Shown: positions 43,289-52,220 of the stretch, piece after piece | Numbering within the stretch: position 1 is the first letter of the stretch | Layout: each line of letters starts with the position of its first letter | Assembly (NCBI RefSeq): GCF_005239095.1 | Contig: NZ_SZUA01000001.1 | Location: forward strand, 770,848 to 834,847 | Origin: Luteimonas gilva | GTDB lineage: Bacteria > Pseudomonadota > Gammaproteobacteria > Xanthomonadales > Xanthomonadaceae | Direction: 5' to 3' | DNA: 64,000 nt | The notes under the pieces: generated by a model | The model's input: only the letters and a program-made list of their open reading frames with translations | What the model was told of the DNA's origin: nothing | Database searches by the model: none | Position numbers and translations under genes: made by a program

Positions 43289-44161
43289 TTGGAAGCCTTC
43301 TCCGCCTTACCCGGACGAAATTCGGGACTCGCCCTGCCCGACCATCGCGCCATCGCCTTGAGCGGCCGCGATGCGACGAATTTCGCGCAAGCGCAGTTCA
43401 TGAGCGATGCGAAGGCCCTCGTCGCGGGCCACTGGCAATGGAGCGGTTGGCTGACGCCGAAAGGCCGCGTCATCGCGCTGTTCGCGCTATTGAAGATCGA
43501 CGAAGAAAACGTCTGGCTGCTGCTGCAGGACGCCGATCCGGCCGAATTCGCGGCCCGGCTCCGGAAATTCCTGTTCCGCAGCAAGACCGCGATCGCGGTG
43601 CGCGAGGATCTGCATGCGATCGGTTCGTTCGCGACGGGTGCGGCCCGCGGCGCAGCCTTGGCCATCGATGCGGACGAGGTCGAACTCGACATGAGCGGCG
43701 CAGCAGGCGCGCGCACGCTGCGATTGAGCGCATCGGCGACGATTCCCGACGCCGATGCGGAGGCCCTCGCCCGTTGGACGGCGTTCGATCTCGCCCACGG
43801 CTTGCCGCGCTTGCCCGCGTCGCAATCGGAACAATGGACGCCGCAGCAATTGTCGCTGGACCGGTTGCGCGCCTACAGCGTGAAGAAAGGCTGCTACCCC
43901 GGCCAGGAAATCGTCGCCCGCACGCATTTCCTCGGTCAGGCCAAACGCGGTCTGGTTTTGCTCGAGAGCGAACGGCCGCTCGCGCCGGGCGCGCAAGTCG
44001 AGCACGAGGGCAAAGCGCTGGGCAGCATCGTCAGCGCCGTCCAGGCCGAATCGAGGACGCTGGCGCTGGCCGTGCTGCCGCTGGATGCGCCAACGGCGGC
44101 CCTTCACGCGGACGGCGCGGCCCTTCGCGCCTTAGCCTTGTCCGAAGGGCTCGCCCGTTAG
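43289..44161 (+). CDS. ygfZ: Folate-binding protein YgfZ/GcvT-like
   Basis: Tetrahydrofolate-dependent Fe-S cluster maintenance protein. 290 residues from a TTG at 43289; the ATG at 43400 would remove the LSGRDATNFAQAQF block that belongs to the fold, and there is no upstream ATG without overlapping the SdhAF4-like ORF. The hallmark KGCYPGQEIVAR with its redox Cys lies near residue 200, followed by HFLGQAKRGL. The start codon is the least certain part. It is divergent from the sdh operon, whose enzyme needs Fe-S clusters. Confidence 0.88.
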   Translation: MEAFSALPGRNSGLALPDHRAIALSGRDATNFAQAQFMSDAKALVAGHWQWSGWLTPKGRVIALFALLKIDEENVWLLLQDADPAEFAARLRKFLFRSKTAIAVREDLHAIGSFATGAARGAALAIDADEVELDMSGAAGARTLRLSASATIPDADAEALARWTAFDLAHGLPRLPASQSEQWTPQQLSLDRLRAYSVKKGCYPGQEIVARTHFLGQAKRGLVLLESERPLAPGAQVEHEGKALGSIVSAVQAESRTLALAVLPLDAPTAALHADGAALRALALSEGLAR

Positions 44162-44295
44162 GCCGCCGAGCGGCGGCAAAGACATCCAGCGCTTGTTATG
44201 CTCGGCGCGGGGAATTTAGGTAGCCGGACGGCCTGTCGAGGCCGGCGCTGCCGTGTCCCCGTCGTTCTTCACGCGCACTAAGGAAGGGATACGCA

Positions 44296-44769
44296 ATGAA
44301 ACGAACCGCATACTCGATATCCATCGCGCTGGCCGCCGCATTGGCCGCCGGCTGCACCGCCCAGCAGACCAAGCCTGCGCCCGCTCCGCCGCTGGCCGCC
44401 AATCAGAAATTGTCTTCCGACAGCCTGTTCGCTTTCGGCAAATCCAGCCTGGCCGATCTCAGCGACGAAGGCCGCCGCGAACTGGATGCGCTCGCCGCGG
44501 GCTTGAATTCGCGTCCGTACGAAGTGGTGCATGTGATCGGCCACAGCGACCGCATCGGCAACGACAAGGCCAATCTCGACCTGTCGACCCGCCGCGCCGC
44601 CGCCGTGCGCGCTTATCTGGTGCAGCAGGGCGTTCCCGCGGACAAGATCACCGCGGTCGGCCGCGGCAGCGTCGAACCGGTGGTCGAATGCGACGACAAG
44701 GACCGCCCGGCGCTGATCGCCTGCTTGGCGCCCAACCGTCGCGTCGAAATCAAGATCGTCAATCCGTAA
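44296..44769 (+). CDS. OmpA-domain lipoprotein
   Basis: 157 residues with a lipoprotein signal (SISIALAAALAAGC, Cys20) and an Ala/Pro linker. The C-terminal OmpA-like peptidoglycan-binding domain has LFAFGKSSLADLSDEGRRELDALA, VIGHSDRIGNDKANLDLSTRRAAAV and GRGSVEPVVECDDKDRPALIACLAPNRRVEI. Two Cys (VECDDK, IACLAP) probably form a disulfide. It should anchor the outer membrane to peptidoglycan. A terminator hairpin follows. Confidence 0.9.
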   Translation: MKRTAYSISIALAAALAAGCTAQQTKPAPAPPLAANQKLSSDSLFAFGKSSLADLSDEGRRELDALAAGLNSRPYEVVHVIGHSDRIGNDKANLDLSTRRAAAVRAYLVQQGVPADKITAVGRGSVEPVVECDDKDRPALIACLAPNRRVEIKIVNP

Positions 44770-44813
44770 GGGACTTCGGTCCGCCATTTTTTCCGGCGCC
44801 CGAACAGCGCCAG

Positions 44814-44838
44814 AAACCCGGCCTCGCGCCGGGTTTTC
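44814..44838 (+). terminator. Rho-independent terminator after OmpA-type lipoprotein gene
   Basis: Stem AACCCGGC and GCCGGGTT with a CTCGC loop, then TTCCTTTCC. It lies 44 bases after the stop codon. Confidence 0.8.
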
Positions 44839-44880
44839 CTTTCCGGAAAACTCACGGCGTTTCCGCGATAATCCGCTCGA

Positions 44881-45723
44881 ATGAAGCGCACCGGACGCCA
44901 ACCTCCACCGCCGTCGGGCGCCGTCGAAAAACGCGTCCAACGGCGCCGCAACGGCCGCATGGAGCCGGCCGCGGATCTGGTCGCGGCCGAAGTCCCGATC
45001 GCGTTGTCCTACAACGGCGAACCTTTCGCGGTGATGATGGCCACGCCCGATAGGCTCGAGGATTTCGCGCTGGGCTTCACTTTGAGCGAAGGCATCGCTG
45101 CTGCGGACGATGTTTGCGTGATCGCGGTGGAACCGTCGCTGGAAGGCATCTCGATCCGCCTGTCGATCCCCGAGACCGCAGCCGCCGCGCTCGCCGAACG
45201 CCGCCGCAATCTGCAAGGCCGCAGCGGCTGCGGGATTTGCGGCACCGAATCGATCGAAGCCGTGCTGCGCCCGCCTCCGCCGGTCGGCGCGGGCGCGCCC
45301 ACGACCGTCGCCGCGCTCGAGCGCGCATTGGGCGAATTGCGCGCGTTGCAGCCGTTGAACGCGCTCACCGGCGCCACGCACGCCGCCGCATGGGCGGATG
45401 CGCAAGGCGCGCTCGTGTGCGTACGCGAGGACGTCGGCCGCCACAACGCGCTGGACAAGCTGATCGGTGCGCTGGCCCGCGAAGGCGTGGATTTCGGCGC
45501 CGGATTCGCGGTCGTCACCAGCCGCGCCAGCTACGAAATGGCGATGAAAGCGGCGCAGGCCGGCATCGCGATGCTGGCCGCGATCTCGGCGCCGACGGCG
45601 TTGGCGATCGCGCTGGCCGATTCGGCCGGATTGACCTTGATCGGCTTCGCCCGCGACGACGGTTGCGTGGTGTATTCGCACCCGCATCGCCTGTCGGCCT
45701 CCGCTTCGGAAGCGGCGGCATGA
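44881..45723 (+). CDS. fdhD: Formate dehydrogenase accessory sulfurtransferase
   Basis: Passes sulfur to the molybdenum cofactor of formate dehydrogenase-like enzymes. 280 residues. The paired Cys motif is in RSGCGICGTESIEAV near 120. ALTGATHAAAW, EDVGRHNALDKLIG and VVTSRASYEMAMKAAQAGI follow, all standard. The N-terminus is basic. The stop overlaps the start of the molybdopterin oxidoreductase gene by 4 bases, so its client is probably that enzyme. Confidence 0.95.
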   Translation: MKRTGRQPPPPSGAVEKRVQRRRNGRMEPAADLVAAEVPIALSYNGEPFAVMMATPDRLEDFALGFTLSEGIAAADDVCVIAVEPSLEGISIRLSIPETAAAALAERRRNLQGRSGCGICGTESIEAVLRPPPPVGAGAPTTVAALERALGELRALQPLNALTGATHAAAWADAQGALVCVREDVGRHNALDKLIGALAREGVDFGAGFAVVTSRASYEMAMKAAQAGIAMLAAISAPTALAIALADSAGLTLIGFARDDGCVVYSHPHRLSASASEAAA

Positions 45724-48068
45724 GCGAGAAGAAAATCGTCCGCCATTACGACCGCCCGGCCGGCGGTTGGGACGCGTTGCGCAGCTCGGCCAAGCATCTG
45801 TTCGAGCAGGATATTCCGGTGCTGGGCGCACGCACGCTGCTCTCGGCCAACCAGCCCGACGGTTTCGACTGCCCCGGCTGCGCCTGGCCCGACCGCGACC
45901 ACACTTCCACTTTCGAATTCTGCGAGAACGGCGCCAAAGCGGTGGCCGCGGAAGCGACCAAGCATCGCGCCACGCCCGAATTGTTCGCGAAATACACCGT
46001 CGCCGAGCTCTCGCGCTATAGCGACCATTGGCTGGAAGACCAAGGCCGCCTGACCCATCCCATGCGCTGGGATGCGGCCAGCGACCGTTATCTGCCGATC
46101 GGCTGGGACGAAGCGTTCGCCCTGATCGCCGCGCATTTGAACGCGCTCGACTCGCCCGACCGCGCGATCTTCTACACCTCCGGCCGCACCAGCAACGAAG
46201 CCGCCTTCCTGTACCAATTGTTCGTACGCGAATTCGGCACCAACAATTTCCCCGACTGCTCGAACATGTGCCACGAGCCCTCCGGCACCGCGATGACGCC
46301 TCAGATCGGCGTCGGCAAGGGCACCGTATCGCTGCACGATTTCGAATTGGCCGATGCGATCTTCATCTTCGGCCAGAATCCGGGCACCAACCATCCGCGC
46401 ATGCTCGGCGAGCTGCGCAAAGCTTCCAAGCGCGGCGCGGCCATCGTGTCGTTCAATCCGTTGCGCGAGCGCGGGCTGGAGCGCTTCGCCGATCCGCAAG
46501 ACAAGCTGGAAATGCTCAGCGGCGGTTCGACCCGGATTTCGTCCGATTATTTCCAGCTGAAGATCGGCGGCGATTTGGCCGCGATCAAGGGCGTGATCAA
46601 GCACGTGTTGGAAGCCGACGCGCTGGCCCAGCGCGAAGGACGGCCGCGCGCGATCGACACCGCCTTCATCGCGGAACATACCGCCGGATTCGAAGCTTTC
46701 GCCGCCGATGCGGCCACGGAAAACTGGACGACGATCGAGGCCGAATCGGGTTTGACCGAAGCGCAAATCCGCCGCGCCGGCGACATCTATCTGAAAGCGG
46801 AAAGCGTCATTTGTTGCTGGGGCATGGGCGTCACCCAGCACAAACATTCGGTCGCGACCATCCACATGATCGTGAACCTGCTGCTGTTACGCGGCAATCT
46901 GGGCAAGCCCGGCGCCGGCGCCTGCCCGGTGCGCGGCCACAGCAATGTGCAGGGCGACCGCACGATGGGCATCTACGAAAAGCCCTCGCCCGCCTTCCTC
47001 GACCGGTTGGGCGCGGTGTTCGGCTTCGATCCGCCTCGCGAGCACGGCCTCGACACCATCGGCGCCATCGAGGCCATGCTCGACGGCCGCGGCAAGGTGT
47101 TCTTCGCGATGGGCGGCAATTTCGCCACCGCCACGCCGGACACCGAAGCCACTCATCGCGCGCTGCGCAACTGCGATTTGACCGTGCACGTCGCGACCAA
47201 GCTTAACCGCAGCCATCTCGTCCACGGGCGCGAGGCGCTGATCCTGCCGTGTCTGGGCCGCACCGAGATCGACGTGCAGGAAACCGGCCCGCAGGCGGTG
47301 ACCGTCGAAGACTCGATGAGCATGGTCCACCTGTCCGCGGGCATCAACGCGCCGGCGTCTTCGGAACTGCTGTCCGAGCCTGCCATCGTCGCGCGCCTGG
47401 CCGAAGCGGCCTTGGGCTCGCGCAGCAAGACGCCGTGGCGTTGGCTGGTCGGCGACTATGGCCGGATCCGCGACAAGATCGCCGAAGTGTTCGACGATTT
47501 CCGCGATTTCAACCGGCGCGTGGCGGTGCCGGGCGGATTCCGGTTGAGCAACACCGCCGCGCAGCGGCAGTGGAGCACGCCGTCAGGCAAGGCGATGTTC
47601 GTCGCGCACGCCGTGCCCACCGACCTGCCGGTGCATCGCGCCCGCGCCGCTGCGGGTTCGCCGGTGTTCACGCTGACTACGGTGCGCTCGCACGACCAGT
47701 ACAACACCACCATCTACGGCCTGGACGACCGCTACCGCGGCGTGTTCGGCGAACGCCGCGTGCTGTTCGCCCATGCCGAGGACATCGCCGCTCTGGGGAT
47801 GAAAGCGGGCGATTGGGTCGATCTGGAAAGCCTTGGCGACGACGGGCGGCGCCGCCGCGCCGCGCGCTTCATGCTGGTCGAATACGCGATCCCGCGCGGC
47901 TGCCTGGCGGCCTACTATCCGGAAACGAACGCGCTGGTGCCGCTGTCGAGTTTCGCCGACGAAGCGCGCACGCCGACTTCGAAGTCGATTCCGGTCGTCG
48001 TGCTGCCGCACGCGCAGGACGCCGCCCCGGAAGCGCCGCGTGACATCCCCGTCGCCGTCGTTCGCTGA
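45720..48068 (+). CDS. YdeP/FdhF-type molybdopterin oxidoreductase
   Basis: 782 residues from the ATG at 45720, which overlaps the fdhD stop. An early GFDCPGCAWPD with a later FEFCENG gives the incomplete Cys pattern of the YdeP group, so a 4Fe-4S cluster is uncertain. The active-site region SNMCHEPSGTAM has Cys in the place of selenocysteine. FGQNPGTNHPRML, SVICCWGMGVTQHKHSV, the cofactor segment RGHSNVQGDRTMG and C-terminal RSHDQYNTTIYGLDDRYRG complete the fold. The native substrate is unknown; members are linked to acid or oxidative stress tolerance. No membrane or electron-transfer subunit is adjacent. Confidence 0.92.
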   Translation: MSEKKIVRHYDRPAGGWDALRSSAKHLFEQDIPVLGARTLLSANQPDGFDCPGCAWPDRDHTSTFEFCENGAKAVAAEATKHRATPELFAKYTVAELSRYSDHWLEDQGRLTHPMRWDAASDRYLPIGWDEAFALIAAHLNALDSPDRAIFYTSGRTSNEAAFLYQLFVREFGTNNFPDCSNMCHEPSGTAMTPQIGVGKGTVSLHDFELADAIFIFGQNPGTNHPRMLGELRKASKRGAAIVSFNPLRERGLERFADPQDKLEMLSGGSTRISSDYFQLKIGGDLAAIKGVIKHVLEADALAQREGRPRAIDTAFIAEHTAGFEAFAADAATENWTTIEAESGLTEAQIRRAGDIYLKAESVICCWGMGVTQHKHSVATIHMIVNLLLLRGNLGKPGAGACPVRGHSNVQGDRTMGIYEKPSPAFLDRLGAVFGFDPPREHGLDTIGAIEAMLDGRGKVFFAMGGNFATATPDTEATHRALRNCDLTVHVATKLNRSHLVHGREALILPCLGRTEIDVQETGPQAVTVEDSMSMVHLSAGINAPASSELLSEPAIVARLAEAALGSRSKTPWRWLVGDYGRIRDKIAEVFDDFRDFNRRVAVPGGFRLSNTAAQRQWSTPSGKAMFVAHAVPTDLPVHRARAAAGSPVFTLTTVRSHDQYNTTIYGLDDRYRGVFGERRVLFAHAEDIAALGMKAGDWVDLESLGDDGRRRRAARFMLVEYAIPRGCLAAYYPETNALVPLSSFADEARTPTSKSIPVVVLPHAQDAAPEAPRDIPVAVVR

Positions 48069-48300
48069 GACCTTGCTCGCCGAACTCGCGCGCGAGCCGG
48101 ACGGCGTCTCGCTTCCGCGCCTTTGCAAGCGCTTGGGCGTACGCATGAGCGTGCTGATGCGCGAACTGGCTTGGCTGGGCGAGGACGCGATCGGCGGCGA
48201 AGCCGGGCCAGGATGGATCCGGGTCGAAAAGCGCGGCGAGCTCGATGTGGCCGTGCTCACCGAACGCGGCCGCGGCCGGATTACTCGCGAATCGCGATAA
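48040..48300 (+). CDS. Small winged-helix-like protein downstream of the molybdopterin oxidoreductase
   Basis: 86 residues from a GTG at 48040, inside the last 29 bases of the oxidoreductase gene. FAETLLAELAREPDGVSLPRLCKRLGVRMSVLMRELAWLGEDAI has the helix-turn-helix spacing of winged-helix domains, followed by a short beta wing (GWIRVEKRGELDVAVLTERG). Its Cys and Trp are conserved-looking, but I cannot name a family. It may regulate the fdhD operon or bind its enzyme. The frame is open much further upstream, so the start is not certain. Confidence 0.68.
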   Translation: MTSPSPSFAETLLAELAREPDGVSLPRLCKRLGVRMSVLMRELAWLGEDAIGGEAGPGWIRVEKRGELDVAVLTERGRGRITRESR

Positions 48301-48322
48301 GGCGTACCCTTCGCTTTTCGCT

Positions 48323-48414
48323 TGTGTAGAGCGGAGCTTGCTCCGCTTGCTCTTTGTAGGAGCGGCTTTAGCCGCTCCTACAAAAACAAAGGCAGCGGGG
48401 CGATCCCCGCTGCT
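48323..48414. repeat. Three-hairpin repeat cluster
   Basis: Consists of a TAGAGCGGAGCTTGCTCCGCT arm (48323-48347), a TTGTAGGAGCGGCTTTAGCC hairpin (48354-48383) and a CAGCGGGGCGATCCCCGCTG hairpin (48391-48414). The last is followed on the minus strand by CCTTTGTTTTTG and may terminate the FMN-reductase gene at 48426. Confidence 0.75.
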
Positions 48415-48425
48415 AAAAACCAAGA

Positions 48426-48980
48426 TCAGCTGCGATGCTTGGCGACCCAATCCACGTATTTGCCGACGAAAGCCTGCAGGAACTTCCGGGTCTCGTCCGA
48501 GCCGATATTGCCTTCGTCGTCGAACAGGCCTTCCTTGAAATGGATGAACACTTCGGGCTGGGCCAGCGTGGGCGCGTCGACGAACGCCAGCGAACCGCGT
48601 ACGTGCTGCTGGGCGATGGCGGTGCCGATGGTGCCGATCGACGCGCCGATCACGGCCGCGGGCTTGCCGGCGAAGGAGTTCTTGCCCCAAGGCCGCGAGC
48701 CGATGTCGATGGCGTTCTTCAGCACGCCCGGCACCGAGCGGTTGTATTCGGGGGTGACGAACAGCAGCGCGTCGGCGCCTTCGATCTGTTGCTTGAGGCG
48801 ACGGTAAGGCGCGGGATAATCGGCGTCGTAATCCTGGTTGTAGAGCGGCAGCTCGCCGATATCGACGTATTCGAATTCGTAGCCGGCCGGCATCAGTTTC
48901 TCGACCGCTTTGGCCAGCTTCTTGTTGATCGAATCCTTGCGCAGGCTGCCGACGAAAACGGCGACTTTGGTTTTGCTCAT
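48426..48980 (-). CDS. NAD(P)H-dependent FMN reductase (chromate/quinone reductase type)
   Basis: 184-residue flavodoxin-fold protein. FMN phosphate loop GSLRKDSINKKLAKA is near residue 11, and the isoalloxazine loop TPEYNRSVPGVLKNAIDIGSRP near 76. The FAGKPAAVIGAS block follows. This is the ChrR/YieF/AzoR-like family of cytoplasmic NAD(P)H:quinone or azo/chromate reductases; the physiological acceptor is not deducible. It is transcribed toward the fdhD region and ends near a hairpin cluster. Confidence 0.9.
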   Translation of the reverse strand: MSKTKVAVFVGSLRKDSINKKLAKAVEKLMPAGYEFEYVDIGELPLYNQDYDADYPAPYRRLKQQIEGADALLFVTPEYNRSVPGVLKNAIDIGSRPWGKNSFAGKPAAVIGASIGTIGTAIAQQHVRGSLAFVDAPTLAQPEVFIHFKEGLFDDEGNIGSDETRKFLQAFVGKYVDWVAKHRS

Positions 48981-49096
48981 GGCGATGCTCCGGTGGCGAA
49001 GAAGCGCACAGACTATCGGCCGGCGTTCGCCTGCGAAGCGTCAAGTGCGGAAGGGATCGTCTCGCCCGTGGTAGCAATGCGGCGGACGTCCGATCG

Positions 49097-49215
49097 GCAT
49101 TCGCTCGTCATCCCGGCATTCGCTCGTCATCCCGGCGAATGCCGGGATCCAGGCCATCTCGCGAGATTGCCGCATGCGTCGGATGCCCTGGATCCGGGCT
49201 TGTACCGGGATGACG
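49097..49215. repeat. Repeats with TCATCCCGGCGAATGCCGGG core
   Basis: The gap 48981-49259 holds no gene. It contains GGCATTCGCTCGTCATCCC twice in direct repeat (49098-49135) and then CCGGCGAATGCCGGGATCCAG, with an inverted counterpart CTGGATCCGGGCTTGTACCGGGATGACGG near 49189-49216. This sort of CATCCCGGCGAA.GCCGGGATCCAG element is dispersed in many proteobacterial genomes. Confidence 0.75.
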
Positions 49216-49259
49216 GCTCCGTGGAAGAGACCGTCCCGCCGATGTCGGCAATCCGAACG

Positions 49260-51527
49260 TCAGGCCAACGAATCGGCCGCGGCGACGATCTCATCGTCCG
49301 ACGGAATGACGAGAAAAGCCGCGCCCGCCAAGGGCGTGAACGTATCCGCGCCGACCACCCGCTTGAACGGCCGGGCGCCGTAGCCGCCTTCGGCGATGGC
49401 GGTGACGATGCCCTCGCCCACGCCAGCGCTATGTCGGCCTTCGTCGACCACCAAGATGCGCTTGGCGTTGCGCGCCTGTTCGACGATGTACGCCTCGTTG
49501 AGCGGCACCAGCCAGCGCAAATCGACGACGCGGGTCTTCCAACCGTGCTTCTTTTCGACGACGCGGGCGGCGCGCAGGCTCATCGGCACGCCATTGCCGA
49601 AGGTGAAGATCACCAGATCGTCGCCTTCGCCATACGCGCGGCCTTCGCCGAGCTTCATCGCCTGATCCGGAGCGGGATACTCGGTCAGCCACTGGCCGTC
49701 GCCCGCTTCGTACAGATCCTTGGTCATGTACAGCGCGATCGGTTCCAAGAACGCGCAAACGCGCCCGTCGACCTTGGCCAGCGCGGCCAGCGTGCGCAAC
49801 ATCGTCGCGGCGTCGTCGCCGCGGCTCGGACAGCCGACCACCAACCCGGGAATGTCGCGCAGCGCGGTGATCGAATTGTCGTTGTGGAAATGCCCGCCGA
49901 AGCCGCGCTGGTAGCCGAGCGAGGCTATCCGCATCAGCATCGGATTGCGGTACTGGCCGTTGCTGAAGAACTGCAGGCTCGCCGCTTCGCCGCGGATCTG
50001 GTCGCAAGCGTTGTGGAAATAGGCCAGATACTGGATTTCCGGCAGCGGCAGCATGCCCATGTTCGCGTAGCCCTGGGCCAGGCCCAGGATCACGGTTTCG
50101 TCCAGCAGCGTATTGAACACTCGCTTGTTGCCGAACGCTTTGTGCAGGCCCTTGGTGACGGTGTAGACGCCGCCTTTCTGCGCCACGTCCTCGCCGAACA
50201 GCAGCGCTTCGGGATATTTGCAGAACAGATCGTGCAGCGCCGCGTTGATCTGGATCGCCAGATGCTTGGGCGCCTGCTTTTCCGGCAGCTTCGCCTCGCC
50301 GCCGAAGGCCGCGGCGCGCTTGTCGGCGAAATCGAAACGTTCGGCTTCGGCTTTGACTTTGTCCGGCGTGTACGGCGCCAGCGGCGCCATCACTTCCTGC
50401 AGCGAAGACAGGCGCGGCCGGCGGTCGGCGTCTTCGGCCGCGGCGAAGCATTTCTTGCGGGTCTCTTCGTACAGGACGAGGATGTCGTCCTTCGACATCA
50501 GGCCCGATTCCAGCGCGATCGCGGCGCTGCGCAGCAGCGGATCGGTCGCCTCGACCGCGCACAGTTCCTCGATGCTGCGCCACTCGATCTCGAAATCCGT
50601 GCCGGCGTGGCCCATGATCCGGGTCGTGCGCAAATGCAGGAAGGTCGGGCGCCGCGTGCGTCGGCAATGCTCGACGGCGCGCTGCACGTCGCCATAGCCG
50701 GAGGCCAGGTCCAAGCCGTCGGCGGAGAAATAGTCGAGATCCGCGCGATCGCGGAAATTGCGGCCCACCCAGCCGTCCGGCGTCTTCACCGAGATGCCGA
50801 TGCCGTTGTCTTCGCACACGAACAGCACCGGCGCCGGGAGCTTCTGGTAAGCCGTCCAGGCCGCGGCGTTGAACGCGGTCTGCGCGGTGGCGTGGTTGCT
50901 GGACGCGTCGCCGAACGAGCAGATGGCGATGCTGTCGTCGGGGATCGGCAGCTTATGGCCGATGCGCCGCGCCTGTTCGATCGCCACCGCGGTGCCGAAC
51001 GCCTTGGGCAAATGCGAAGCGATCGTCGAAGTCTGCGGCAGCACCCACAACGGTTTGCTGCCCCACACTTTGTGGCGGCCGCCCGACGCCGGGTCGTCCT
51101 TGCTGGCCGCGAAGCTCAGCGCCGAATCCATGATCGGATCCATGCCCGGCAGCTTGCGGAAGCGTTCGGCCATGAAGCCGCCGCTGCGGTAATGCAGGAA
51201 AGCGGGATCGGTATGCCGGGTGAGCCGCGCCACCATCGCATTGCCTTCGTGGCCGCTGGAACCGATGGTGTAGAAGACCTTGTTCTGCACCCGCAGCACG
51301 CGCGCCATCAGGTCCAGATGGCGCGAAATCAGCTGCGATTCGAACAACTCCCGGAAGCCGCGCGCATCGAGCGCGCTGCCGTCCAGGATCGCCTCGCCCG
51401 GCGCCGGCTTGGCGTCGGCGCGGCCATTCCAAGCGCGCACGAATTCGCTGAAGTTGGCGTCGCAGATTTCGGCGCGGTTGACGCCTTTCATGCGGGCGGG
51501 AATCGGATTCGGGATGGCGACGGTCAT
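49260..51527 (-). CDS. Fused alpha/beta 2-oxoacid dehydrogenase E1 component
   Basis: Thiamine-diphosphate E1 subunit, 755 residues, joining the alpha and beta chains that are separate in branched-chain 2-oxoacid dehydrogenases. The alpha half has SSGHEGNAMVARL, GSKPLWVLPQTSTIASHLPKA and the TPP motif SFGDASSNHATAQTAFN. A linker with KAEAERFDFADKRAA joins it to the beta half (LLFGEDVAQKGGVYTVTKGL, VFNTLLDETVILGLAQGYA, AYIVEQARNAKRILVVDEGRHSAGVGEGIVTAI). No E2 or E3 gene adjoins it. The substrate, 2-oxoisovalerate or another branched acid, is inferred from family resemblance. Confidence 0.88.
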   Translation of the reverse strand: MTVAIPNPIPARMKGVNRAEICDANFSEFVRAWNGRADAKPAPGEAILDGSALDARGFRELFESQLISRHLDLMARVLRVQNKVFYTIGSSGHEGNAMVARLTRHTDPAFLHYRSGGFMAERFRKLPGMDPIMDSALSFAASKDDPASGGRHKVWGSKPLWVLPQTSTIASHLPKAFGTAVAIEQARRIGHKLPIPDDSIAICSFGDASSNHATAQTAFNAAAWTAYQKLPAPVLFVCEDNGIGISVKTPDGWVGRNFRDRADLDYFSADGLDLASGYGDVQRAVEHCRRTRRPTFLHLRTTRIMGHAGTDFEIEWRSIEELCAVEATDPLLRSAAIALESGLMSKDDILVLYEETRKKCFAAAEDADRRPRLSSLQEVMAPLAPYTPDKVKAEAERFDFADKRAAAFGGEAKLPEKQAPKHLAIQINAALHDLFCKYPEALLFGEDVAQKGGVYTVTKGLHKAFGNKRVFNTLLDETVILGLAQGYANMGMLPLPEIQYLAYFHNACDQIRGEAASLQFFSNGQYRNPMLMRIASLGYQRGFGGHFHNDNSITALRDIPGLVVGCPSRGDDAATMLRTLAALAKVDGRVCAFLEPIALYMTKDLYEAGDGQWLTEYPAPDQAMKLGEGRAYGEGDDLVIFTFGNGVPMSLRAARVVEKKHGWKTRVVDLRWLVPLNEAYIVEQARNAKRILVVDEGRHSAGVGEGIVTAIAEGGYGARPFKRVVGADTFTPLAGAAFLVIPSDDEIVAAADSLA

Positions 51528-51572
51528 GGCGTTCTTGTTTTCGGCGGCCCGCTCGGGACGGCAGTAGGTGAA

Positions 51573-52220
51573 TTATGCGCTCGACGCTGCGAGCAGGGCC
51601 GCATTTTCCGGCGCCGGATCGGGCATGGCGACGAAACCAGGCGTCGCGCGCACGCGCGCCAGCCAGTCGCTCACTTTCGGATAAAGCGTCAAGTCGAAAC
51701 CGCCGTGATGGGCGACGTCGGTATAGGCGAACAGCGCGATGTCGGCGATGCCGTAGTCCGGTCCGGTGAACCAGGCATGCTCGGAGAGATGTTTTTCCAT
51801 CACCGCCAAAGCTTGATTACCGCGTTCCATGCAGCGCGGCAATTCGGCGGCACGGCGCGGCGAATCGATCGGTGTCCAGCCGCGGATGAAGCGCGCGACG
51901 GCCACGTAAGGCTCATGGCTGTATTGTTCGAAGAACATCCAGCCCAGCGCTTGCGCGCGTTGCCATTTGTCTGCCGGCAAGAACGGCGTGCCCTCGGCCA
52001 GATAGCAGAGGATCGCGTTCGATTCGGCCAGCACGCGGCCGTCTTCCAATTCGATGATCGGCACGCGGCCGTTCGGGTTCTTGGCCAGATACTCCGGCGT
52101 GCGCGATTCGCCTTTCGAGCTGTCGATTTCGACCCAGCGATATTCGCGGCCGAGCTGTTCCAGCAGTAGCCGCAGTTTATGGCAATTGCCGGAAACCGAA
52201 TAGCCGTAGACCGTGATCAT
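51573..52220 (-). CDS. Glutathione S-transferase family protein
   Basis: 215 residues. A thioredoxin-like N-domain opens ITVYGYSVSGNCHKLRLLL, with Ser/Cys at the GSH site. The cis-Pro region NGRVPIIELEDGRVLAESNAILCYLA includes the ESNAI motif near 65. An all-helical C-domain follows (WFTGPDYGIADIALFAYTDVAHHGGF). It overlaps the GNAT gene upstream by 4 bases. Detoxification of an electrophile is likely; the substrate is unknown. Confidence 0.92.
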   Translation of the reverse strand: MITVYGYSVSGNCHKLRLLLEQLGREYRWVEIDSSKGESRTPEYLAKNPNGRVPIIELEDGRVLAESNAILCYLAEGTPFLPADKWQRAQALGWMFFEQYSHEPYVAVARFIRGWTPIDSPRRAAELPRCMERGNQALAVMEKHLSEHAWFTGPDYGIADIALFAYTDVAHHGGFDLTLYPKVSDWLARVRATPGFVAMPDPAPENAALLAASSA

